This document shows, one piece after another, positions 24,820 to 32,161 of a DNA stretch of 40,906 bases (its first letter is position 1; the number at the start of each line of letters is the position of its first letter). The translations under genes and the position numbers were made by a program. The stretch lies in the NCBI GenBank assembly GCA_900771425.1, contig CAAGNV010000024.1, positions 1-40,906 of the forward strand, written 5' to 3'. Source of the DNA: Bacteroidaceae bacterium. Lineage in GTDB: Bacteria; Bacteroidota; Bacteroidia; Bacteroidales; Bacteroidaceae. The notes beneath the pieces are model-generated. The model made no database searches. It had not been told where the DNA came from and worked only from the letters and a program-made list of their open reading frames with translations.

Positions 24820-25266
24820 TTAGATTTCGCATTCGTAGCCATATTCGGCTTTGTACAGGCGCTTGTATTCCGCCTTGTTGTTCTCGCGCATGGCAAGCAG
24901 TTCGTCAGAAGGTACTTCGCTCAACTTGGTGTAGGTCTTCGCTCCTGAAGGGGTGGCTCCTGGAGTAATCACCTGGCTGAGTCTGACCTGTGGGGCCATC
25001 GCATCAAATGTCTTCTTAAGTTCGTCGATGCCTATGGTCTTGCCAAGGTTGATGAACTGTTCCTTGCGGTCGGCACCGATTTTCTTCTCACCGATGGCGG
25101 TCTCTACAAGGGTTGTGATACTGCCAAGTTCAAGCTTGGCCTTTTCGCTCTGGAGGGTCTTTACCTCTCCCTCTGCCTTCTTCAGTTCGACAAGCTTGGC
25201 ATTTACTGCCGCTTCGTCTGCCGTCTCAGGCAAGCCCAGTTGCAGGGCAATTTGTTTCAGATCCAT
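24820..25266 (-). CDS. Possible internal-start scaffold protein
   Basis: ATG at 25266 opens the same frame as the protease at MDLKQIALQLGLPETADEA and would give 148 residues. Mu and lambda produce scaffold from in-frame starts inside the protease gene, and the protease domain ends just before this Met. No strong ribosome-binding site is visible, which is usual in Bacteroidetes. It is inferred from family behaviour. Confidence 0.35.
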   Translation of the reverse strand: MDLKQIALQLGLPETADEAAVNAKLVELKKAEGEVKTLQSEKAKLELGSITTLVETAIGEKKIGADRKEQFINLGKTIGIDELKKTFDAMAPQVRLSQVITPGATPSGAKTYTKLSEVPSDELLAMRENNKAEYKRLYKAEYGYECEI

Positions 25267-25749
25267 GTCTTTTTCGTTTATGGTTTTGTTTAACAATGGC
25301 AGCACGCATGTGCCGTCTTTTCCTAATTCAATGGCAATGCCGTCCTTATGGAGGCGGATGGCATCGTCGTTCGCGCCTATATCTACAAGGCTTACCTCAA
25401 ACAGTTTGCTCTTGCTGATTGTCGGTCTTGTCTGTCCCTCCACGAGAAGTTCTTTAGCCTCGCTGAGTTCCAGTATATCCAAGCCTGCGCTGACCATCTT
25501 CAGACTGCCGAACTCCCACTGTTTCTTGCAGCGCTTGCTCAGCTCTGATGCTTCGTCAAATACCAGTTCACCCGTCACGGAATCGTCTTCGACTTTCACA
25601 TCTTTTACATATCCGATGACATTGCCGCGCTCGTGCATGTAGAGCAGCACGGGGTTCCTGCAATACTGCTCGATGCTCATGCCTGAAGTCAGCACTCTTG
25701 TGCCGTAACTGTTCAGGATCTCGTTCGTGATTCTTACTCTTTTGCTCAT
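24820..25749 (-). CDS. Prohead protease with fused scaffold (Mu I/Z-like)
   Basis: 309 residues from ATG 25749 (MSKRVRITNEILNSYGTRVL). A longer open frame to 25881 exists but would cross the operator region, so the downstream ATG is preferred. The N-terminal 140 residues have the Caudovirales prohead protease layout: His39 in YMHERGNVIGYV, Ser87 in KMVSAGLDI, and EVSLVDIGANDDA at 118-130. From about 162 (MDLKQIALQLGLPE) a helical scaffold-like domain with a coiled coil follows and ends KAEYGYECEI. The enzyme would cut scaffold and itself during head maturation. An internal ATG at 25266 could yield the scaffold alone. It is the first gene of the leftward late operon. Confidence 0.85.
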   Translation of the reverse strand: MSKRVRITNEILNSYGTRVLTSGMSIEQYCRNPVLLYMHERGNVIGYVKDVKVEDDSVTGELVFDEASELSKRCKKQWEFGSLKMVSAGLDILELSEAKELLVEGQTRPTISKSKLFEVSLVDIGANDDAIRLHKDGIAIELGKDGTCVLPLLNKTINEKDMDLKQIALQLGLPETADEAAVNAKLVELKKAEGEVKTLQSEKAKLELGSITTLVETAIGEKKIGADRKEQFINLGKTIGIDELKKTFDAMAPQVRLSQVITPGATPSGAKTYTKLSEVPSDELLAMRENNKAEYKRLYKAEYGYECEI

Positions 25750-25826
25750 GTCTCTTTCTTTTACACCTGCAACCATACGCAGGTTTTCTGGCGCAAAATT
25801 GAGGGTCTTTTGCCAATCCACCAAAA

Positions 25827-25870
25827 AAGTGTGACACCGTGTCACACTTCTGTGACACCATTGCACACTT
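25827..25870. promoter_or_regulatory. Tandem 23-bp operator in divergent region
   Basis: The first site, 25827-25849, is a perfect palindrome with 11-bp arms around one central base (core GTGTGACAC/GTGTCACAC). The second, 25848-25870, matches it at 17 of 23 positions and starts 21 bp later, two helical turns. Together they lie between the leftward protease/capsid operon and the rightward terminase operon. The TGTGA-N7-TCACA core resembles a CRP-family half-site pattern with one extra spacer base. It is probably bound by a phage activator or repressor that sets both structural operons. Confidence 0.65.
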
Positions 25871-25946
25871 TTTTCGCTCACTCGGCTAAAATACGGATAT
25901 TTGCACCGCTTTCATGAGGCACATCCAAACAAAACATGTTGTAATT

Positions 25947-26420
25947 ATGACAAAACAAGAAATCGAAAAAAAGAAGGAGCTCGGAAGGTCACTCTACCTT
26001 TCGGGCATGGAACAGACGGAAATTGCCGACAAGCTTTCCGTCTCACGCGTGACTGTATCGAAATGGTGTACATCCGAGGGGTGGAAGGAGGCAAGGGCCG
26101 CCAAATGTATAACCCGACCGGAACTTGTCAACAAGTTGCTTCTCACCATCGACAACCTCATACAGCAGGTCAACCGGTCCAACGACCCTAACCTCATTGC
26201 TGGATTAGGGGACAAACTGTCAAAGTTATCGTCTGTCATCGAGAAACTCGACAAGAAGGCTAATGTCGTGGATGCCATCGAGGTGTTCATGGCGTTCTCC
26301 AAATGGCTCGAGTACCGTTCACAGACAGACCCGGAACTTACGCCTGACCTCATTAAGGCCATCAACAAATACCAGGACAAGTACATCGTCGAGACGATGG
26401 GGGCTAACTTAGGCAAATAA
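25947..26420 (+). CDS. Terminase small subunit-like HTH protein
   Basis: 157 residues from ATG 25947 (MTKQEIEKKKELGRSLYLSG). The frame is open from 25914, but the downstream Met aligns better with the family. An HTH lies at about residues 20-50 (MEQTEIADKLSVSRVTVSKW). The rest is helical (LVNKLLLTIDNLIQQVNRS), as in Mu gp27-type small terminase proteins. It overlaps the large terminase start as TAATG, consistent with coupling. It would recognise phage DNA for packaging. It is the first gene of the rightward block and lies beside the divergent operator. Confidence 0.75.
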   Translation: MTKQEIEKKKELGRSLYLSGMEQTEIADKLSVSRVTVSKWCTSEGWKEARAAKCITRPELVNKLLLTIDNLIQQVNRSNDPNLIAGLGDKLSKLSSVIEKLDKKANVVDAIEVFMAFSKWLEYRSQTDPELTPDLIKAINKYQDKYIVETMGANLGK

Positions 26421-27982
26421 TGGCAACGGCTTCTGAAATAAAGCAACGGTACCAGGAGTGGCAGGAACACTGCCGCCGCATACAGTCCATCACCGACACC
26501 GCTTCCCTCGCACACGAAACGGCTGTGCAGAAGGAGCAGCGCATACGTCGTCTCCAGAAGGACTATGCCGCTTTCTGTGAGTACTATTTCCCGCACTTCC
26601 TGCAACTGCGCGACAAGACTACAGGCGAAGTCCTGCGTATCATACACAATGCACCCTTCCACAATGCAGCTGCCGCCAAGGTAAAGAACACACCTAACCT
26701 GAAGGCTGTGTTCAAGTGGCCGCGTGGACATGCCAAGTCAACGCACTTTGACATATTCATGCCTATATGGCTCATGTTCCAGCAAAAGCGGTTGCTTAAC
26801 TTCATGGTCATCGTCGGCAAGTCCGAAGACAGCGCATGCCGTCTCATTGGCGACATACAGGCGGAACTGCAGTACAACAAGCGCATTTCCGCAGACTTCG
26901 GGAACCAGGTGTCCCTGGGCGACTGGACGGAAGGGGAGTTCACCACCAAGGACGGAGTGCATTTCCTTGCGTGCGGACGAGGGCAGTCACCGCGTGGACT
27001 ACGCAAACGCGAGGCACGCCCTGATTATATCGTCATCGACGACCTTGATGATGACGAACTCTGCCGGAACGAACGACGCGTACGCGAACTCACCGACTGG
27101 GTCAAGGAGGCTCTGTTCGGGTCCCTCGACGTAGGGCGCGGTCGTTTCATCATGGTCGGGAACCTCATATCAAAGACTTCTGTGCTTGCCAACATCGCAG
27201 CAACAAAGGGCGTACATGTTTCTACCATATATGCTGTTGACAGCGAGGGTAACCCTGTATGGCGTGAGAAATGGACCAAGGAAGAAGCCCGTGAGTATGC
27301 CGACTTCGTGGGCTACCGCGCATGGAACAAGGAGATGATGCACAATCCTATTGTTGAAGGTACTGTCTTCCGACAGGAGTGGATTAAATGGGCAAAGCGT
27401 CCGGCATGGAAGGACTTCTCTGAATTCGTACTTTACATCGACCCTTCGTGGAAGAGCAAGAAAACCAACGACACCAAGGCCGCTAAGCTTTGGGGAAAGC
27501 ACAAGACCAACCTATGGCATTTACGCGCATTCGTGCGGAAGGCGTCGGTGGCTGAACTTGTGCGCTGGTGCTACGACCTTTATGAATGGAGTCAGGAGGT
27601 AGGCATATCCATACGCTTCGCAATGGAGGCAAGCTTCATGCAGGACATCCTTCTCGACGAGTTTACTACTGAAGGCAATCTTCGTGGCTACCAGCTGCCT
27701 ATTTCTGGCGACACACGAAAGAAGCCTGACAAGTTCCAGCGTATCGAGGCTATAAGCCCATTGTGGGAACGGGGCTTCGTCTATTATGACATTGCTCAGA
27801 AGGAAGACCCCGATATGCAGGCTGGCGTGGAACAGACGCTTGCATTCGAGAAAGGGATGGCTGGTAATGATGACGCACCAGATGCCGATGAAGGGGCAAT
27901 CTGGATCCTGCAGAAATATACGAGACAACAAACATACAAACCGAGGCTCGGGAAACGACCGTCCTCTAAAAACCAATGGTAA
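26420..27982 (+). CDS. Terminase large subunit (TerL)
   Basis: 520 residues. ATPase motif A is WPRGHAKST at 100-108, in the lysine-containing Walker form common to Mu gp28 relatives. Motif B is YIVIDDLDDDE at 203-213. The C-terminal nuclease domain starts at LYIDPSWKSKKTND near 333-346 with acidic metal ligands. The packaging motor would cut and pump phage DNA into the prohead; in transposable phages it fills by headful and includes flanking host DNA. It follows the small subunit with a one-base overlap and ends 1 bp before the next gene. Confidence 0.93.
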   Translation: MATASEIKQRYQEWQEHCRRIQSITDTASLAHETAVQKEQRIRRLQKDYAAFCEYYFPHFLQLRDKTTGEVLRIIHNAPFHNAAAAKVKNTPNLKAVFKWPRGHAKSTHFDIFMPIWLMFQQKRLLNFMVIVGKSEDSACRLIGDIQAELQYNKRISADFGNQVSLGDWTEGEFTTKDGVHFLACGRGQSPRGLRKREARPDYIVIDDLDDDELCRNERRVRELTDWVKEALFGSLDVGRGRFIMVGNLISKTSVLANIAATKGVHVSTIYAVDSEGNPVWREKWTKEEAREYADFVGYRAWNKEMMHNPIVEGTVFRQEWIKWAKRPAWKDFSEFVLYIDPSWKSKKTNDTKAAKLWGKHKTNLWHLRAFVRKASVAELVRWCYDLYEWSQEVGISIRFAMEASFMQDILLDEFTTEGNLRGYQLPISGDTRKKPDKFQRIEAISPLWERGFVYYDIAQKEDPDMQAGVEQTLAFEKGMAGNDDAPDADEGAIWILQKYTRQQTYKPRLGKRPSSKNQW

Positions 27983-27983
27983 T

Positions 27984-28214
27984 ATGATAGAATTGATTAA
28001 AAGACTCATCTTCGCTTTCCGCTACAAAAAAGCCGTGAAGCGTGCCGTAAAATTCAGCAATCTTACTGGGCGCAAGTATTTTGTCATCATCCTGAAGGGT
28101 AAGCCGAAGGCTGTTTCAAAAAGAACGATTAAGCAGCTTATTGCTGCACGCCGTTTCAAACCTGGTACAAAGGTTCAGGACATCGAGAAAAGAGCATTGT
28201 TCATCACACACTAA
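27984..28214 (+). CDS. Small basic protein, unknown
   Basis: 76 residues from ATG 27984, 1 base after the TerL stop: MIELIKRLIFAFRYKKAVKR. It is highly basic (Lys/Arg rich) and has a compact core (GRKYFVIILKGKPKAVSKRT). A longer frame to 27786 overlaps TerL and is not used because it reads out of register with TerL's coding sequence. I recognise no family. The basic charge suggests a DNA-binding or head role, which is inference only. Confidence 0.6.
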   Translation: MIELIKRLIFAFRYKKAVKRAVKFSNLTGRKYFVIILKGKPKAVSKRTIKQLIAARRFKPGTKVQDIEKRALFITH

Positions 28215-28225
28215 ATCATACGGCC

Positions 28226-28645
28226 ATGTTCATTACTGACGAAGACTATAAGGTGGTCATAGGCGACAAGGCGCTCACCGTCATTTCACAGGTTTCTGCT
28301 GACAACAGACAGAATGCCGAGACCGAAGCCTTGGAAGAAATTGCCGGTTACCTCAGACCTAAATATGATACGGATGCTGCCTTTGAAGCCACAGGCGACC
28401 AGCGCAACCGTCTCGTTGTCATGTATGCCTGCGACATTGCACTCTATCACATGGCTGCATCCATGCCACAGAAAATGGGCATCGAAATACGCAAGGAACG
28501 CTACGAACGTGCCATCAAATGGCTCGAAGGGGTTCAGGCTGGCAAGATAGTTCCACAGTTGCCGACGATGACAGACGAACAAGGGGAAACGCTTGGCTCC
28601 AGCATTACATACGGAGGACAGAAAAGACTAAGACATAACTGGTAA
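28226..28645 (+). CDS. Head completion protein, Mu gp36-like (DUF1320)
   Basis: 139 residues starting MFITDEDYKVVIGDKALTVI. It contains AETEALEEIAGYLRPKYDTD and a helical section with VVMYACDIALYHMAASM, then YERAIKWLEGVQAGKI. These are the features of DUF1320/Mu gp36 proteins, which act at the head-to-tail neck. The length is typical. It precedes the portal by 3 bp in the packaging operon. Confidence 0.8.
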   Translation: MFITDEDYKVVIGDKALTVISQVSADNRQNAETEALEEIAGYLRPKYDTDAAFEATGDQRNRLVVMYACDIALYHMAASMPQKMGIEIRKERYERAIKWLEGVQAGKIVPQLPTMTDEQGETLGSSITYGGQKRLRHNW

Positions 28646-28648
28646 AAT

Positions 28649-30010
28649 ATGAAAAAGAACAGAAACAAGGCCACCGTTCCCTGTGCATCTCCACAGGGCA
28701 GTCACAAGGTGCTGCATACCAAATACGGCGACTTCAATCTTGCATCAAAGAAAGATATGGCACGCCTGCGCAAGCAGGTAGTGGAGCTGCAGAGGCAAAC
28801 CGACGCACTCACCCGAAAGGACATCGGCGACTGGCGTAACGCATGGCAGCTTGCCATCAACATTGATAACCCGAACCGACAGCGCCTTTACGACATCTAC
28901 CGCGACGTAGAGATTGACCTGCACCTTACAGGCTGCATCATGCAGCGCGAAGGGTTCGTCATGTCACGATCATTCAAGATTGTCGATGACAAGGGAAACG
29001 AGAACGAGGATGCACTGCATTTCTTCAACACATCATGGTTCAAGCAACTCATGCGCTATTGCCTTCAGTCTAATTACTGGGGTCATTCGCTCATAGAACT
29101 CGGGGAAGTGGTCTTCGATGACAAGGGACTGCCTCTTTACAATGGGGTGAAACTTATCCCACGAAAGCATGTCATTCCGGAATATGGGCGTGTCATCACC
29201 GACCTCGGACAGACATGGCAGACGGGTATCGAATTCCGAAAGCCTCCGTTCACCGACTGGCTAATCGAGGCGGGACTGACTGACAGCCTCGGGCTCTATC
29301 TCAAGGCGGCCACACAGACCATCCCTAAAAAGAACGCACTCGCTTTCTGGGATACCTTTGCCGAGATTTTCGGCATGCCTATGCGTATTGCCAAGACCAC
29401 ACTCCGCGACGACAAGGAACGCACTAAGATGGAGCGCATGATGGAGGAGATGGGTACCGCAGGATGGGGCATCTTCACCGAAGGCACCGACATAGAGGTA
29501 GTGGAATCCACAAAGGGCGATGCCTTCAATGTCTATGACAAGCGCATCGATCGCGCCAACTCCGAACTGTCTAAGGCGGTCATCGGACAGACCATGACCA
29601 TTGAGGACGGCTCATCTCTCTCGCAGTCTGAAACACACCTGAAGGTTTTCCAGAACCTTGTGGATGCTGACTGTGACATGATACGCGACATCGTAAACAA
29701 CCAGCTCATCCCGCGCATGGTGCGACATGGGTTCCCGCTCGCAGGTCTCTCATTCGACTGGGATTATTCCGTTGACTACACACCGGAACAGCAGAAGGCA
29801 TACGAGGAACTCGTACTCAACAACTTCGAGGTTGACCCTAAGTACTTCGAGGAAAAATACAATATGCCTGTCGGCGAGCGCCGCCAGCAACCTGCCGTCA
29901 CCGTTCCCGGGGCATCTCCTTCAGGCAATAATGAGGAGGGAGGCGAAGAAGAACCCTCAGGCGAAAAGAAAGGAAAAAAGCAAAACAACGCCTTCCGTTT
30001 TTTCGACTGA
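28649..30010 (+). CDS. Portal protein, Mu gp29-like (DUF935)
   Basis: 453 residues. It starts MKKNRNKATVPCASPQGSHK; the first 20 residues hold a hairpin repeat. From about 65 the DUF935 portal pattern appears: NPNRQRLYDIYRDVEIDLHL, YWGHSLIELGEVVFDDKGLP, ALAFWDTFAEIFGMPMRIAK and the EDGSSLSQSE segment. The C-terminus is Glu/Lys-rich (EEGGEEEPSGEKKGKKQNN). The portal would form the dodecamer through which DNA enters the head. Near the end an A AAA AAG heptamer (29974-29980) sits in the zero frame, and -1 slippage would read into the MuF-like gene. Hairpin repeats are found at both termini. Confidence 0.92.
   Translation: MKKNRNKATVPCASPQGSHKVLHTKYGDFNLASKKDMARLRKQVVELQRQTDALTRKDIGDWRNAWQLAINIDNPNRQRLYDIYRDVEIDLHLTGCIMQREGFVMSRSFKIVDDKGNENEDALHFFNTSWFKQLMRYCLQSNYWGHSLIELGEVVFDDKGLPLYNGVKLIPRKHVIPEYGRVITDLGQTWQTGIEFRKPPFTDWLIEAGLTDSLGLYLKAATQTIPKKNALAFWDTFAEIFGMPMRIAKTTLRDDKERTKMERMMEEMGTAGWGIFTEGTDIEVVESTKGDAFNVYDKRIDRANSELSKAVIGQTMTIEDGSSLSQSETHLKVFQNLVDADCDMIRDIVNNQLIPRMVRHGFPLAGLSFDWDYSVDYTPEQQKAYEELVLNNFEVDPKYFEEKYNMPVGERRQQPAVTVPGASPSGNNEEGGEEEPSGEKKGKKQNNAFRFFD
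28670..28698 (+). repeat. GTTCC-hairpin repeat, copy 3
   Basis: Flank GCCACCGTTCC; stem CCCTGTG (28679-28685) with CACAGGG (28692-28698); loop CATCTC. It is in frame near the portal N-terminus and encodes TVPCASPQG. Confidence 0.75.
29897..29926 (+). repeat. GTTCC-hairpin repeat, copy 4 (degenerate stem)
   Basis: Flank GTCACCGTTCC and loop CATCTCC are conserved but the stem arms no longer pair well. It is in frame near the portal C-terminus and encodes TVPGASPSG, close to the peptide of copy 3. Confidence 0.5.
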
Positions 30011-30032
30011 GCCCCTCTGACTACGAGGGGCT
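29974..30032 (+). promoter_or_regulatory. Candidate -1 frameshift signal, portal to MuF
   Basis: A AAA AAG at 29974-29980 is the dnaX-type slippery heptamer and is in the correct phase of the portal frame (gga aaa aag). After a -1 slip the frame is open directly into the MuF-like gene. An 8-bp stem (30010-30017 with 30025-30032, seven-base loop) follows, but 29 bases downstream instead of the usual 5 to 9. A purine-rich GGAGGGAGG tract is about 30 bases upstream. Confidence 0.45.
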
Positions 30033-30135
30033 GCACGAAAGATACAGGCAGCTGCTCCCGTCACATACCACAGTTACCTACGCATCTCCGCAGGAAGAAA
30101 GTCTGCGCAAGCAACTGTCTGAACTCTTCGACGGC

Positions 30136-31389
30136 ATGATGAAGGCTCTCTACAAACTCGAGGGTTCACAGTTCCGTATCGACATTCTCGCACAGCCCCA
30201 GATGCAGGACTTCATCGAGACGCACTCTTCTGTCCTGGACTCTGGATTCCAGCAAACGGAAATGTCCGATGCTATGCGCCGTCGGCTACAACGGTCCGAC
30301 TACATATTCTCTGGAATCAAGACATTCCACGAACTCAACGAAGCCTTCCCGTCACTACTCGATGAGAACGGCAATAGAAAACCGTTCGAACGCTTCTTGA
30401 ACGATGTTCGGAAAATCGACCGAACATACAACGAGAACTATCTGCGCTCTGAATACAACTTCGTGCAGGCTTCTGCAGAAATGGCGGCAAAGTGGGAACA
30501 GTTCCAGCAGGACGGCGACCGCTACTATCTCCAGTACCGCACACAGCATGACGATAAGGTGCGGCCAGAACATGCTGCCCTCGATCGTGTCACGCTGCCT
30601 ATCGACGACCCGTTCTGGGAAGAGTACTATCCCCCTAACGGATGGAACTGCCGCTGCACCGTCGTACAGGTGCGAAAGTCAAAGTACCAACCGACACCAC
30701 ACGATCAGGCCATGGCTCTCGGCGAACAGGCTACAGGCAAGGACACAAAGGGCATCTTCCATTTCAATCCTGGTATCGAACAGAAGACAGTCCCCGACTA
30801 CAACCCTTACACCATACGCCGCTGCCGTGACTGCGACATCAACAAGGAAAAACTCGCTTTCGTTCCAGACAACGAACTCTGCGCTGCATGTAAGTTGGTG
30901 CGCCAGTGCTATGAACAAAGAGATGAGTCATATAAGCACGGTAAAGGTGTTGTAAAAATCAATAGGCTTGTAAATCATAATGACAACGATTTTGAGACAC
31001 TAAAACAAATTGCGGAGTTCTTTGCCAAGGATGGGGCAATATCTGTTTTGACACCGAAAATGTCACGTCCACCAAAGTTCAATTATGAGTGCATATATAG
31101 CTCATTAATGGGCACAAAGTATGAGGGTAAATGTCCAGACCTTTGCATCAATGGACTTTGGTTTGAACATGAAGGTTTCACCTCAAACAACCCAAAGAAT
31201 GCATTCAGAAATATGATGAATGATGGTTTGAAACAATCCGACAGGCTCATTATTGATAAACCCAATCTAACAGATGCCTACATGAAGCGTGTTATTAGGC
31301 AAAGAATTAAGGACGGCCAAGCAATAGAAGAGATATGGATAAAAGATGGTTCTGAAATCAGAATCTTGTATAAAAAGTTTGAGGAATGA
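30136..31389 (+). CDS. MuF-like head protein with C-terminal toxin-like nuclease
   Basis: 417 residues from the first ATG; the frame stays open back to 29935 and reads protein-like sequence (LSPSDYEGLHERYRQLLPSH) from about 30007 with no ATG, GTG or TTG, so the true N-terminus probably arises otherwise. Residues 100-180 hold the MuF head-morphogenesis motif (YRTQHDDKVRPEH, then WNCRCTVV at 170-177). A Cys-rich linker follows (Cys230, 233, 249, 252, 258). Residues about 265-417 resemble CdiA_C-type tRNA nuclease domains: PDLCINGLWFEHEG at 334-347, KNAFRNMMNDGLKQSDRLII and a final EIRILYKK. The C-terminal part is much more AT-rich than the rest, suggesting an exchanged module. MuF proteins with polymorphic toxin tails are known in temperate phages. 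No immunity gene is evident downstream. Confidence 0.8.
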   Translation: MMKALYKLEGSQFRIDILAQPQMQDFIETHSSVLDSGFQQTEMSDAMRRRLQRSDYIFSGIKTFHELNEAFPSLLDENGNRKPFERFLNDVRKIDRTYNENYLRSEYNFVQASAEMAAKWEQFQQDGDRYYLQYRTQHDDKVRPEHAALDRVTLPIDDPFWEEYYPPNGWNCRCTVVQVRKSKYQPTPHDQAMALGEQATGKDTKGIFHFNPGIEQKTVPDYNPYTIRRCRDCDINKEKLAFVPDNELCAACKLVRQCYEQRDESYKHGKGVVKINRLVNHNDNDFETLKQIAEFFAKDGAISVLTPKMSRPPKFNYECIYSSLMGTKYEGKCPDLCINGLWFEHEGFTSNNPKNAFRNMMNDGLKQSDRLIIDKPNLTDAYMKRVIRQRIKDGQAIEEIWIKDGSEIRILYKKFEE

Positions 31390-31409
31390 TTGCTCATCCC
31401 TCATTCTGG

Positions 31410-31457
31410 CGAGGAATCGGTAGTCATTAGCTACGGAATCCTCGACTGCAAAGGTAC
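31410..31457 (-). promoter_or_regulatory. Possible antisense promoter and leader hairpin
   Basis: On the minus strand TACCTTTG (31456 to 31449) matches the -7 box, with TTTGTTG about 19-22 bp upstream as a possible -33 element. A transcript starting near 31442 would begin inside an imperfect 14-bp hairpin (31410-31423 with 31431-31444, two mismatches) and run antisense into the toxin-like end of the MuF gene. The box overlaps the + terminator region, so it could be chance. Confidence 0.35.
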
Positions 31458-31465
31458 AAAAAAAT

Positions 31466-31498
31466 CCGTTACTTACAACAAAGTAGTGGATTTTTTTT
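31466..31498 (+). terminator. Intrinsic terminator of packaging operon
   Basis: A 9-bp stem (31466-31474 with 31481-31489, two G-U pairs), loop of six, then T8 at 31491-31498. It lies 77 bp after the MuF stop and faces the oppositely oriented early operon. Confidence 0.7.
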
Positions 31499-31505
31499 GG
31501 TTTTT

Positions 31506-31544
31506 TAATAAAAATAGTGCCGCGATCCTCACGGACGGCGACAC
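31506..31544 (-). terminator. Intrinsic terminator of early operon
   Basis: On the minus strand GTGTCGC (31544-31538) pairs with GCGGCAC (31523-31517), including one G-U, and is followed by TATTTTTATT. It lies about 80 bp past the stop of the last leftward early gene. With the rightward terminator beside it, it insulates the converging operons. Confidence 0.5.
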
Positions 31545-31590
31545 TCAGACAAAAAAATGATTCATTCTAATTTCTCTTATGGTAAACGGG

Positions 31591-31618
31591 ACATGTTCCC
31601 TGCAGTATGTCTGCAGGG
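31591..31618 (+). repeat. GTTCC-hairpin repeat, copy 5 (divergent)
   Basis: Flank ACATGTTCC; stem CCCTGCAG (31598-31605) with CTGCAGGG (31611-31618); loop TATGT. It is closest to copy 7 and lies just past the stop of the leftward gene at 31622, the same position that copy 1 takes. Confidence 0.5.
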
Positions 31619-31621
31619 GCT

Positions 31622-32161
31622 TTACCCTCCTATTTTCTTTATCACTGCACATTGATAGACCTCGATGTTCTCCAGCAAGTCCTCGTGGTTGTGGTTTGTC
31701 TGGCTCTCTACCAAGTCCAGACCGATATACCGCTCACCACGCTTGCAGGCAAGCAGCTCATGAATGGACTCTAATAGGTCAAACACCTTCAGACTGTCTT
31801 CCTGGTACTCGCTGCCATCACTCGTATTTCCACCCCAGTCCGTCACGACATGGAGCTTGATCAGCGGCTCGGCCCTGTAGTCACGGCCTGGTACCAATGA
31901 CTCCCATTGGATTGGGCAGAACTCTACGAACACTGCTGGGCGTTCCCAGCCCTCCTCCTGTTCCAGGAACTCCACATTATGGTTCCATAGGTCAATGTGC
32001 TTTACCATGCGTTCCATACCTTCCGGCAATTCCGCCTCCGTCCCCGAAGTTTCTCCTTCGGAACCTCCTGATGACGGAATATACATACCAGTACTGCCGT
32101 CGCTGAATTTGACCAGACGGCTTAACGACTGACAAATGTCCTTGTATAGCTCTTTTCTCAT
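31622..32161 (-). CDS. Neck/tail-completion protein candidate
   Basis: 179 residues, mixed alpha/beta: MRKELYKDICQSLSRLVKF, a variable acidic loop containing hairpin repeat 6 (GSEGETSGTEAELPEG), then VFVEFCPIQWESLVPG, LIKLHVVTDWGG and LKVFDLLESIHELL. The strand-helix pattern and length resemble phage tail terminator or neck proteins such as Mu gp37 relatives, but no signature proves it. It overlaps the gpG-like gene by four bases and is the last leftward gene before the paired terminators. Its promoter is the early one; a morphogenetic gene at the end of the early operon is notable. Confidence 0.6.
   Translation of the reverse strand: MRKELYKDICQSLSRLVKFSDGSTGMYIPSSGGSEGETSGTEAELPEGMERMVKHIDLWNHNVEFLEQEEGWERPAVFVEFCPIQWESLVPGRDYRAEPLIKLHVVTDWGGNTSDGSEYQEDSLKVFDLLESIHELLACKRGERYIGLDLVESQTNHNHEDLLENIEVYQCAVIKKIGG
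32034..32061 (+). repeat. GTTCC-hairpin repeat, copy 6
   Basis: Flank GCCTCCGTCCC; stem CCGAAG (32044-32049) with CTTCGG (32056-32061); loop TTTCTC. It lies on the strand opposite to the gene that contains it and adds an acidic loop to that protein. Confidence 0.7.
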
